This document shows, one piece after another, positions 1 through 4,815 of a stretch of 10,854 nt of DNA; the stretch's first letter is position 1, and every line of letters starts with the position of its first letter. Under the pieces are notes generated by a model. The model was not told the DNA's origin. It did no database searches and saw only the letters and a program-made list of their open reading frames with translations. Location of the stretch: contig PEWF01000098.1 in NCBI GenBank assembly GCA_002779595.1, positions 1 through 10,854 on the forward strand. The letters are read 5' to 3'. Source of the DNA: an archaeon CG07_land_8_20_14_0_80_38_8. Lineage in GTDB: Archaea > Nanobdellota > Nanobdellia > Tiddalikarchaeales > Tiddalikarchaeaceae. A program made the position numbers and the translations under genes.

Positions 1-1069
1 TTTTTTTTAGATAGTGAGAAAAAAATATTGTTTTTCTGTGCCCAATTAAATACTATTGGTTCTTGTATTGATTGGTTCATTCGCAATTCTCTTACTTTTT
101 GTATGTCATATGTTTTTTGTTTTAGATTATTTTTTAAGTATCTTATTGCTTTATTATAATTTTTCTCAAATATTAATATTTCCTGATTAAGTATATTATC
201 ATAAGGTAAAAATTCTTTTATTATATTCAAATCAGTGTCGTTATTCTTTATTCTAACTAACACATTTTTTAATAATTTCCTAGTCTCTCCATTTGCACCT
301 CTTGGTCCAGGTAAAATATCTTGCAAAAATAATTTTTGTAATGCCCTTAACTGATCCGAAATATAATTTGATAACGGTTCCTCAAATGAGATTTGTTTAC
401 TTAATTTTTTTTTAATATTTAATAATTCTTCTGTTTCGAAAACATTTTTATATTCGTTGATAGCCATATTAAGTCTTTCTAAGCACATACCTGAATCAAC
501 AAGGGAAGTAATAGTATTATTACAAATATAAGACAGATTCCATAATTCGCAAAAAATTTTTGGAGTTTCATAATTGATTTCTATTCTATCTCCAGAATAC
601 TTTCCCCCTTTTAAATGCCAAATAAGATTTTCGCGGGGCAGATAATGAATTTTTAAGTTTGTTGATTCAACTAATTCTTTAAGAGGGGACGGCGTTGCAA
701 CATTAATACTAATTTTTGAAGAATCAATTTTTGAAGTTATAAAATAAATGGCATCTTCAAATAATTGAAAGTTGTTTGCATGAAAATCAAATAGTTCAAG
801 CATTTCAAAAAAAGTTAGGTGCTTTGGTGAAAATCCAATACGATAATTACTATCTCTTCTCAAGCAATATTGTAATCTAACAATTTTATTTAATTCAGGT
901 TCTGGAATTCTGTTCCCTTTAAAATATTGCTCAAAATAATTTCCACCACATATAGGAAAAAGTAAATCTTTTACTGGAGAAACAAGAGAAGTATTAATTT
1001 GGGATTTATATCCAAATGACGTAAAAAACGAAAAAAATCTTTTTGAGTTTCACCCAATGATTCAGACAT
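1..1069 (-). CDS. AlaRS-like catalytic-domain protein, partial, with apparent frameshift
   Basis: The minus strand stays open for about 350 codons from 1049 to the left edge, so the C-terminus is outside the window. The translation follows the class II core of bacterial-type alanyl-tRNA synthetase. It has an N-terminal FFSFF/SLVSP/LLF segment (about residues 12-38), a motif-2-like part (Q67, C69, R71, then KHLTFFEML 83-91), W151, ELWN 175-178, a motif-3-like VDSGMCLERL (191-200), and a DQLRA/RKLLKNVL stretch (239-271) resembling the tRNA-recognition region. Trp151, Asn178 and Asp192 align, from memory, with alanine-contacting residues of AlaRS. The conserved GPCGPC segment is missing. No start codon lies in the main frame near its beginning. 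The ATG at 1067-1069 has a TATA box 28 nt upstream and joins the main frame only by a -1 shift at T7 (1031-1037). It could be a divergent paralog with another role, a decaying gene or an assembly error. AlaRS kinship is fairly sure, function is not. Confidence 0.7.
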
Positions 1070-1092
1070 AATATCCAATTTAGAAAATTAGT

Positions 1093-1100
1093 TTTATAAA
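1093..1100 (-). promoter_or_regulatory. TATA-like box of the AlaRS-like gene
   Basis: TTTATAAA is centred about 28 nt before the ATG at 1069, the same spacing as at other genes in this window. This supports that ATG as the true, probably leaderless, start even though a frameshift follows it. Confidence 0.5.
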
Positions 1101-1113
1101 GATTTCTAATTTA

Positions 1114-1187
1114 TGAGCCCGGGGGGATTTGAACCCCCGACCCTCTGCTTAAGAGGCAGATGCTCTTCCAGACTAAGCTACGAGCCC
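1114..1187 (-). tRNA. tRNA-Lys (anticodon CTT)
   Basis: A complete 74-nt cloverleaf reads on the minus strand. It has a 7-bp acceptor stem with G2:U71 and U5:G68 wobbles, a 4-bp D stem, anticodon stem TCTGC/GCAGA with loop CTCTTAA, a GGGGG/CCCCC T stem with loop TTCAAAT, and discriminator A. The anticodon CTT lies at 1151-1153 and reads AAG lysine codons. No intron is present and CCA is not encoded. The AlaRS-like gene begins 44 bp beyond its 3' end. Position 3:70 is G:C, so it lacks the G3:U70 identity pair used by AlaRS. Confidence 0.96.
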
Positions 1188-1226
1188 ATTCATATCTTAA
1201 TACTAATTGTTATGAAGAATTTATTT

Positions 1227-1236
1227 ATTTTAAAAG
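1227..1236 (-). promoter_or_regulatory. TATA-like box upstream of tRNA-Lys
   Basis: On the minus strand CTTTTAAAAT is centred about 45 nt before the mature tRNA 5' end. With a start about 27 nt downstream, it would leave a short leader for RNase P to remove. The tRNA could instead be co-transcribed with L37e, which ends only 71 bp upstream. Confidence 0.35.
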
Positions 1237-1258
1237 ATTTACTTTTCACTACTTCTTC

Positions 1259-1447
1259 CTAGTCCTTCCTAGTCCTGTTGACTTTCTTGCCAGTCATTGC
1301 ATAATTCCTAATCTTGGCACTCTTCCTGAAACCGCAATGGCTGCAGTACTTCTTCTTCTTATGATACGAGTGCTGCCCGCACCTTCGGCAAATAGTGTGC
1401 GTTGTACCCTTCGCTTTCTTGCCCATACTTGGTGTTCCTTTAGTCAT
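1259..1447 (-). CDS. rpl37e: Large ribosomal subunit protein eL37 (L37e)
   Basis: This 62-aa basic protein is a zinc-ribbon component of the large ribosomal subunit that binds 23S rRNA. It starts with the family signature MTKGTPS. The four zinc-binding cysteines are C20, C23, C35 and C38, in the pattern CRRCG...CSHCG. A basic tail follows, ending in TRKD. The length is typical of archaeal L37e. It lies 21 bp after the LSm gene on the same strand, the usual archaeal pairing of these two genes. A GGTTGAT stretch (minus strand, 1454-1460) six bases before the ATG may act as a weak ribosome binding site, as expected for the second gene of an operon. tRNA-Lys follows downstream. The identification is secure. 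Confidence 0.96.
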   Translation of the reverse strand: MTKGTPSMGKKAKGTTHTICRRCGQHSYHKKKKYCSHCGFRKSAKIRNYAMTGKKVNRTRKD

Positions 1448-1468
1448 AAATTAATCAACCCTTAGAAT

Positions 1469-1699
1469 TTACTTCTGAAAAGGCAGGATAAACTTTACCT
1501 GATCACCGCGTATTAACATACGCCCAAGCTTCCTTTTAACGTTGCCCTCAACCAATTCCTGAGCATCATCAATCACAAGATTCAAATGAATGTCAAAAGT
1601 TTCCAATCTCCCCTGATACTGAACCCCTGTCTTGAATTCAACCAGCACGCTCTGCCCTTTTGAAATGTTTAAAGCGTCAAGTGGTTTAGTTAGTTCCAT
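1469..1699 (-). CDS. Archaeal Sm-like protein (LSm)
   Basis: This 76-aa protein has the Sm fold, which forms heptameric rings that bind U-rich RNA and act in RNA processing and turnover. The Sm1 region spans about residues 14-46 and contains the RNA-binding D36-x-H38-x-N40 pattern. The Sm2 signature IRGDQV is at 63-68, with R64, G65 and D66. The length is typical of archaeal Sm proteins. The gene leads a minus-strand unit with L37e 21 bp downstream, a conserved archaeal linkage. A TATA-like box lies 27 nt before the ATG, consistent with leaderless transcription. It is divergent from the S8e gene across 87 bp. No unusual features were noticed. Confidence 0.96.
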   Translation of the reverse strand: MELTKPLDALNISKGQSVLVEFKTGVQYQGRLETFDIHLNLVIDDAQELVEGNVKRKLGRMLIRGDQVKFILPFQK

Positions 1700-1720
1700 G
1701 TTCGGATAAATACTATCTAA

Positions 1721-1730
1721 TATTTAAAAA
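1721..1730 (-). promoter_or_regulatory. TATA-like box of the LSm-L37e operon
   Basis: On the minus strand TTTTTAAATA is centred about 27 nt before the LSm ATG (1699). This spacing predicts transcription starting at or next to the start codon. Confidence 0.55.
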
Positions 1731-1753
1731 CCTTTTCCTGAACTTTTAGAAAG

Positions 1754-1763
1754 TTTTTTAAAA
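1754..1763 (+). promoter_or_regulatory. TATA-like box of the S8e gene
   Basis: TTTTTTAAAA is centred about 28 nt before the S8e ATG at 1787. No Shine-Dalgarno match precedes the ATG, so a leaderless mRNA is likely. Confidence 0.55.
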
Positions 1764-1786
1764 CAATATTCAGTAATCAACTAGTT

Positions 1787-2167
1787 ATGGCAAAAAGTCA
1801 GAGACGCTCAGTGAAAAAAGAAACAGGAAAAAAGTACGCGAAGGACAGGAAGAAAAGAAAAAAAGAATTAAGCCGCCCTGCAGGCTTGACAAAAGTCAGC
1901 GACAAGAACAAAGTGAAAAAAGTCAGAACATTAGGGGGAAATTTTAAGAACAGGGCAATGCAGGCAGGAAGCATAATAATACTGGAAAATAAGAAAAAAG
2001 TTAATGCAAAAATTATCCGCGTAGTGAAAAATCCTGCAAACAGGCACTTCGTGCGCATGAACGTCATAACCAAAGGAGCAATCATTGAAACTGACAAAGG
2101 AAACGTGAAAGTCACCAATCGCCCGGGACAGGAAGGGCATGTTCAGGGAATTCTAATAAAAGAATAA
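1787..2167 (+). CDS. rps8e: Small ribosomal subunit protein eS8 (S8e)
   Basis: This 126-aa protein is a component of the small ribosomal subunit in archaea and eukaryotes. The N-terminal part (residues 1-45) is very lysine- and arginine-rich, as expected for rRNA binding. Family hallmarks follow: VRTLGGN at about 46-52, a central beta-rich part, the strongly conserved NPANRHFVR motif, then ITKGAIIET and a C-terminal NRPGQEG. The length matches archaeal S8e. It starts its own transcription unit with a TATA-like box 28 nt upstream and is divergent from LSm. The downstream TPR-like gene begins 35 bp after its stop. The ORFs in other frames over this stretch are shadows. Confidence 0.97.
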   Translation: MAKSQRRSVKKETGKKYAKDRKKRKKELSRPAGLTKVSDKNKVKKVRTLGGNFKNRAMQAGSIIILENKKKVNAKIIRVVKNPANRHFVRMNVITKGAIIETDKGNVKVTNRPGQEGHVQGILIKE

Positions 2168-2169
2168 AG

Positions 2170-2178
2170 TTTTTAAGC
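2170..2178 (+). promoter_or_regulatory. TATA-like box upstream of the TPR-like gene
   Basis: TTTTTAAGC lies directly after the S8e stop, centred about 29 nt before ATG 2203. It fits the leaderless spacing seen elsewhere and favours 2203 over the TTG at 2200. Confidence 0.4.
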
Positions 2179-2202
2179 AGAATAATTTTACAAAAACATT
2201 TG

Positions 2203-2424
2203 ATGAAAAAAGAAAAAATTGATTTGGATTCATTATTGGACAGGGCTGATTTAACAAAGAAAGAAGTCGAATTATTATTCAAAGAAGCAAATAATCTGTA
2301 CGCAAAAGAGGCATGGAATGATGCAATCCAATTTTATGAAACAATTAACAAGAATTTGAACGTTTTAAGCGCAAGTGAAAAATTAAGATGCCAATTGGAA
2401 AGCGTGGCAAACCTGCCAATTTGA
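2203..2424 (+). CDS. Short TPR-like protein, apparently truncated by an in-frame TGA
   Basis: This is a 73-aa acidic helical protein with no close family that I recognise. Residues 20-50 resemble one tetratricopeptide-like helical hairpin (EVELLFKEAN, then AKEAWNDAIQFYETI), a scaffold type used in protein-protein contacts. I chose ATG 2203 rather than the in-frame TTG at 2200 because a TATA-like box is suitably placed for it. The reading frame ends at TGA 2422-2424. The same frame then stays open for 19 more codons that look like the start of a second TPR helix, up to TAA 2482. This suggests a remnant of a longer TPR protein, or a recent nonsense mutation. It is convergent with the CYTH gene. 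No function can be assigned. Confidence 0.6.
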   Translation: MKKEKIDLDSLLDRADLTKKEVELLFKEANNLYAKEAWNDAIQFYETINKNLNVLSASEKLRCQLESVANLPI

Positions 2425-2484
2425 TATTCAAAAATCGGCGACTTCGAATACGGGCAGGACTTTAAGGAATCTGAAGAATATTAA
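2425..2484 (+). other. In-frame continuation of the TPR-like gene after TGA
   Basis: The frame of the preceding gene continues for 19 codons after the TGA, including KIGDFEYGQDF and ESEEY, and ends at TAA 2482-2484. The GDFEYG-like pattern suits a TPR turn and following helix. It overlaps the CYTH stop by 4 bp. Other genes here stop at TGA, so routine decoding of TGA as an amino acid is unlikely. Confidence 0.4.
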
Positions 2485-3002
2485 ATTAATTTTTTCCAAT
2501 TATTCTTGTAATATTCGTATTTTTCATTGAAAACTTCCTTCGGAGTTATTGGAATCTTCAATTCTTCAAATAATAATTTTAATTTCTTAACAGATTCCTC
2601 CTCTTCATCCTCAGTGAGTATTTCAAGTTCAATAATGCAGCCATAACCTTTAGTGCAGTCCAGCATAACGCTTGCACCAATCCACTTATATTCCTTCCTG
2701 TTCCTGAACCATTTAATGCTGACATTGTAATTTAATGCCTTGAATAATGATTCAAGTTTCAGGAATTCATCCTTACTGAAAATTATCTCTGTTTCCTCCC
2801 TTGAATCGTCATGCAGTTCGCCTTTCTTCATCCACACCTTGCAGTAATAATTATTTTTTTGTATGCGCAAATCCTCAGCGCAGTCAAAATAATGAGTTTC
2901 CTGCTCATCCTCTTTGACGAATTCAGCATTAGCATCAAAGAAAATTTTTAATTCCTCATACTTTTCTGGGGTTATAAATGCGCGGAGTTCAACCTCTTTC
3001 AT
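2481..3002 (-). CDS. CYTH-domain protein (CyaB/thiamine triphosphatase-like)
   Basis: This 173-aa protein fits the CYTH superfamily, triphosphate-tunnel metalloenzymes that bind triphosphates with divalent cations. The N-terminal ExExK signature appears as E3-V4-E5-L6-R7, with arginine in place of the usual lysine. Later elements fit the fold: a YFD..EDLRIQ segment (about 38-48), CKVWMKKGE, EETEIIF, RKEYKW, a strand ending in MLD, and the acidic IELEIL motif. These supply the charged residues lining the tunnel. The substrate cannot be told from the sequence. Archaeal members are often annotated as class IV adenylate cyclase-like without proof. The gene stands alone, with a TATA-like box about 27 nt upstream, divergent from a 46-aa ORF. 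Confidence 0.8.
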   Translation of the reverse strand: MKEVELRAFITPEKYEELKIFFDANAEFVKEDEQETHYFDCAEDLRIQKNNYYCKVWMKKGELHDDSREETEIIFSKDEFLKLESLFKALNYNVSIKWFRNRKEYKWIGASVMLDCTKGYGCIIELEILTEDEEEESVKKLKLLFEELKIPITPKEVFNEKYEYYKNNWKKLI

Positions 3003-3008
3003 AACAAG

Positions 3009-3019
3009 TTTTAAAAAAA
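3009..3019 (+). promoter_or_regulatory. TATA-like box of the 46-aa ORF
   Basis: GTTTTAAAAAA is centred about 31 nt before ATG 3045. It lies on the far side of the opposing CYTH box, so the two divergent promoters interlock in a 42-bp gap. Confidence 0.4.
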
Positions 3020-3024
3020 GAGGA

Positions 3025-3034
3025 TTTTAATAAG
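3025..3034 (-). promoter_or_regulatory. TATA-like box of the CYTH gene
   Basis: On the minus strand CTTATTAAAA is centred about 27 nt before the CYTH ATG at 3002, the usual leaderless spacing in this window. Confidence 0.45.
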
Positions 3035-3044
3035 CTTTCTCGCA

Positions 3045-3185
3045 ATGAAAAATGAGAAGGAGCTTGATAAATTATTATTGAGCATTCAGAAAGAATTAAC
3101 GTTCAGGGTTTATCATAAGTCCGAAATTACCAAGAATCGCGAACGAATAGAAAACCATTATTTAAGGACTAAAATGAGATATTAA
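3045..3185 (+). CDS. 46-aa hypothetical protein
   Basis: A short ORF of 46 codons runs from ATG 3045 to TAA 3183. It fills most of the 247-bp space between the CYTH and L7Ae genes. The product is strongly charged (about one third K, R, D or E) and probably helical at the N-terminus, with residues ELDKLLLSIQKEL suggesting an amphipathic helix. A TATA-like box sits about 31 nt upstream, so it could be a leaderless gene. I recognise no family. It has no visible membrane segment or cysteine motif. Its length is close to what chance allows, so expression is uncertain. It could be a small regulator, or simply non-coding. Confidence 0.4.
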   Translation: MKNEKELDKLLLSIQKELTFRVYHKSEITKNRERIENHYLRTKMRY

Positions 3186-3192
3186 GCAAAAG

Positions 3193-3202
3193 TTTTTTAA
3201 AC
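3193..3202 (+). promoter_or_regulatory. TATA-like box of the L7Ae-S28e-L24e operon
   Basis: TTTTTTAAAC has the same form as the S8e box. With the spacing seen there, transcription would start near 3226 and give a leader of about 24 nt. A second candidate, ATAATTTAAAA (3218-3228), is placed for a leaderless start at ATG 3250. The sequence does not decide between them. Confidence 0.45.
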
Positions 3203-3232
3203 GCGTTAAACTAAGTATAATTTAAAACAATT

Positions 3233-3250
3233 ATGGAGTGTGATTATTGA
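3233..3250 (+). promoter_or_regulatory. Short L7Ae leader with SD-like site and 5-codon ORF
   Basis: GGAG (3235-3238) and GTGAT (3240-3244) resemble pieces of a Shine-Dalgarno sequence 5-11 nt before the L7Ae ATG. The same bases hold a mini-ORF, ATG 3233 to TGA 3248-3250, encoding MECDY. Its stop shares one base with the L7Ae ATG. Confidence 0.35.
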
Positions 3251-3612
3251 TGGCGGGATATGTAAGTTTTGAATTGCCAGATGAAATACAGCAAAAAATT
3301 TTGGAAGTATTTGATCTTGCAAGGAATACAGGCAAGATAAAGAAAGGAACTAATGAGACAACAAAAGCTATTGAGAAGGGAACTGCTCAATTAGTGATTA
3401 TTGCAGGGGATGTTAATCCTCCTGAGATTGTGATGCATTTAGGCCCTTTATGTGATGAGAAAGGAATTCCTTATGCTTTCATTAAGAGCAAGGCTCAGAT
3501 TGGAACAATTATTGGAGTGAATGTTCCATGCTCGGCAGCAGCAATTATTGACGCTGGCGAGGGAAAGAATGCGCTTAAGGAAATTAAGGAAAAAATAAAG
3601 AAAACGAAGTGA
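3250..3612 (+). CDS. rpl7ae: Ribosomal protein L7Ae (eL8), K-turn binding
   Basis: This 120-aa protein binds kink-turns in 23S rRNA. In archaea it is also the shared core of box C/D and H/ACA guide RNPs and of RNase P. The K-turn recognition motif GTNETTK is at residues 33-39, with N35, E36 and K39. It is followed by the family-defining LVIIAGDVNPPEIVMHLGPL, then C70 and a C-terminal helix rich in lysine. I chose ATG 3250 over the TTG at 3247 because MAGYVSF matches a normal archaeal N-terminus and an SD-like site is placed for it. It heads an operon with S28e, L24e and a methyltransferase, an arrangement common in archaea. The S28e start lies 6 nt beyond its stop. Confidence 0.97.
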   Translation: MAGYVSFELPDEIQQKILEVFDLARNTGKIKKGTNETTKAIEKGTAQLVIIAGDVNPPEIVMHLGPLCDEKGIPYAFIKSKAQIGTIIGVNVPCSAAAIIDAGEGKNALKEIKEKIKKTK

Positions 3613-3618
3613 TAATTC

Positions 3619-3852
3619 TTGGCAGATAATGAGGGTTTTCAGGAAAAGTATCAGGGAAAAGTGATTGAATTAATCGGCAGAACAGGAGTCAGGGGTGAAG
3701 CAACGCAGGTAAGGGTTAAAGTCCTTACAGGCCCTGACAAGGACAAAATTATCAGAAGGAACGTGAAAGGCCCTGTAAGGGTTGATGATATCTTAATGAT
3801 GCTTGAAACTGAAATGGAAGCAGCGCCTCTGAAAGGGGGAAAATTAAAATGA
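3619..3852 (+). CDS. rps28e: Small ribosomal subunit protein eS28 (S28e)
   Basis: This 77-aa protein is an OB-fold component of the small-subunit head near the mRNA exit. The family core runs from VIELIGRTGVRGEATQVRVKV through NVKGPVRVDDILMMLETE. It ends in the typical EAAPLKGGKLK tail. The start is a TTG at 3619, since no ATG precedes the conserved core. A GTGAT stretch (3609-3613) spanning the L7Ae stop serves as a likely ribosome binding site, so translation may be coupled to L7Ae. The N-terminal MADNEGFQEKY segment is slightly longer than in minimal homologs. Its TGA overlaps the L24e ATG as ATGA. Confidence 0.95.
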   Translation: MADNEGFQEKYQGKVIELIGRTGVRGEATQVRVKVLTGPDKDKIIRRNVKGPVRVDDILMMLETEMEAAPLKGGKLK

Positions 3853-4016
3853 AATGCTCCTTTTGCAGCCAGAAGATTGAGAAAGGAACTGGCAAAATAT
3901 TTGTAAGAAAAGACGGGAAAGTTTTCAGTTTCTGCTCCTCAAAGTGCGAAAAGAACCAGCTTAAATTAAAAAGGAATCCTAATAAGAGGAAATGGTCGCG
4001 AAAGATTGAAGAATGA
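3849..4016 (+). CDS. rpl24e: Large ribosomal subunit protein eL24 (L24e)
   Basis: This 55-aa zinc protein of the large subunit was found by translating the gap between S28e and the methyltransferase. It begins MKCSFC and carries zinc ligands C3, C6, C29 and C33. It has the family motifs IEKGTGKIFVRKDG (10-23) and FCSSKCEKN (28-36), then the basic LKRNPNKRKW stretch (40-49). The length is normal for archaeal L24e. It overlaps both neighbours as ATGA (4 bp with S28e, 4 bp with the methyltransferase), which indicates coupled translation in one operon. The assignment is secure. Confidence 0.96.
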   Translation: MKCSFCSQKIEKGTGKIFVRKDGKVFSFCSSKCEKNQLKLKRNPNKRKWSRKIEE

Positions 4017-4567
4017 CAGACATTCTTGGCAAGTCACCTGATGAGTATTACAATTTTGAACAGGCTGAAAAATACGAATTAAGCGGCGCTTTCAAGAGGA
4101 TTCAGGCAAGGATGACGCAGGACGCGCTAAAAATTGTTAAGTGGGAGAAGGGGAGCAAAGTATTGGATTTGGGTTGCGGCACAGGATTCTCAACAATAGT
4201 GCTTAAAAATGCAGGATTCAAAGTTATCGGGTGCGACATTAACCCTAACATGCTAAGATTCGCGGCAAATAAAGGTTTGAAAATTATTGAATGCGACATG
4301 AAAAATTTGCCTTTCAGTGATGAAAGATTTGACTACTTAATCAGCATAAGCACTATTCAATGGGCTGACCCGAAAGACTACAGTAAAATACTGGAAGAAA
4401 TCTGCAGGGTAATCAGCAAAGAAGCAATTATCCAGTTTTATCCTAAGAGTGAAGCAGAGTTTGATTACTTTTACGAAAAGTGCAGAAAATTATTCAAAGC
4501 CAATGTTGTCCTCGCCGGGGAGGGCAATAAGGGAAAGAAGTACGTAACGCTTAAAAAAAGGAAATGA
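4013..4567 (+). CDS. Bud23-like SSU rRNA methyltransferase (predicted)
   Basis: This is a 184-aa class I SAM-dependent methyltransferase. Motif I is LDLGCGTGFST (51-61), the ribose-binding acid is D75 in GCDINPNML, and D95 precedes NLPF. Three features point to the Bud23/WBSCR22 family, which makes m7G at the P-site region of small-subunit rRNA in eukaryotes: the N-terminal SPDEYYN...AEKY segment, ISISTIQW (110-117) and IIQFYPKS (139-146). The eukaryotic basic tail is absent. Bud23 needs the Trm112 partner, and none is encoded here. The gene overlaps L24e by 4 bp inside a ribosomal operon, which fits an rRNA target. It sits where archaea often have nucleoside diphosphate kinase. Methyltransferase identity is certain, and the Bud23 assignment is likely. 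Confidence 0.82.
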   Translation: MTDILGKSPDEYYNFEQAEKYELSGAFKRIQARMTQDALKIVKWEKGSKVLDLGCGTGFSTIVLKNAGFKVIGCDINPNMLRFAANKGLKIIECDMKNLPFSDERFDYLISISTIQWADPKDYSKILEEICRVISKEAIIQFYPKSEAEFDYFYEKCRKLFKANVVLAGEGNKGKKYVTLKKRK

Positions 4568-4581
4568 ATTAAAATTAGGTT

Positions 4582-4812
4582 ATGGAAGCTATGATTGTTT
4601 TGTCAAAAGAGGAAACTAACAGTAAAATTAAGAAGTTAGAGAAGGAATTACTGGCTATTTTTCAGGAATTTAACGTAATACCACAGGAAGGCATTGCCAC
4701 TGAAATGAGCTTCATGGTTGACATGCCTGAGAATGACTTGAAAAAGATTACAAAAATTATTGAAGAACGGGCAAAACCTCATGGTTTTGAATTGGAAGTA
4801 ATAAAGCAATAA
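4582..4812 (+). CDS. 76-aa conserved-looking protein of unknown function
   Basis: A small protein starts at ATG 4582, 14 bp after the methyltransferase stop, and is probably the last gene of the L7Ae operon. It has a helical N-terminal half (residues 8-32, ETNSKIKKLEKELLAIF), a strand-like segment ATEMSFMVDM (39-48), a second helix (about 50-67) and a final strand ELEVIK. This alpha-beta pattern could form a small ferredoxin-like or ACT-like fold, but I do not recognise the family. It has no cysteine and no membrane segment. It does not match archaeal EF-1 beta, which I considered because of its size. Its stop lies only 3 bp from the convergent ABC permease. The operon suggests a translation-related role, which is inference. 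Confidence 0.75.
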   Translation: MEAMIVLSKEETNSKIKKLEKELLAIFQEFNVIPQEGIATEMSFMVDMPENDLKKITKIIEERAKPHGFELEVIKQ

Positions 4813-4815
4813 TTA

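Noticed and set aside
1..1069. The AlaRS-like gene as the organism's main alanyl-tRNA synthetase
   Set aside because: It lacks the GPCGPC segment and most of the tRNA-recognition consensus, looks bacterial, and has a frameshift. A normal archaeal alaS is expected elsewhere, though this cannot be checked here.
1160..1465. Plus-strand ORF over L37e and part of tRNA-Lys
   Set aside because: It is antisense to L37e and runs through the tRNA gene; L37e is unmistakable.
1798..2118. Minus-strand ORF of 106 aa antisense to S8e
   Set aside because: A hydrophobic shadow created by the lysine-rich S8e coding sequence on the other strand.
2422..2424. TGA read as tryptophan or selenocysteine
   Set aside because: L7Ae, S28e, L24e and the methyltransferase all stop at TGA, and no SECIS-like structure was apparent, so a standard stop is simpler.
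4582..4812. Archaeal elongation factor 1-beta
   Set aside because: The size is close, but the typical start and the conserved C-terminal EF-1 beta pattern are absent.
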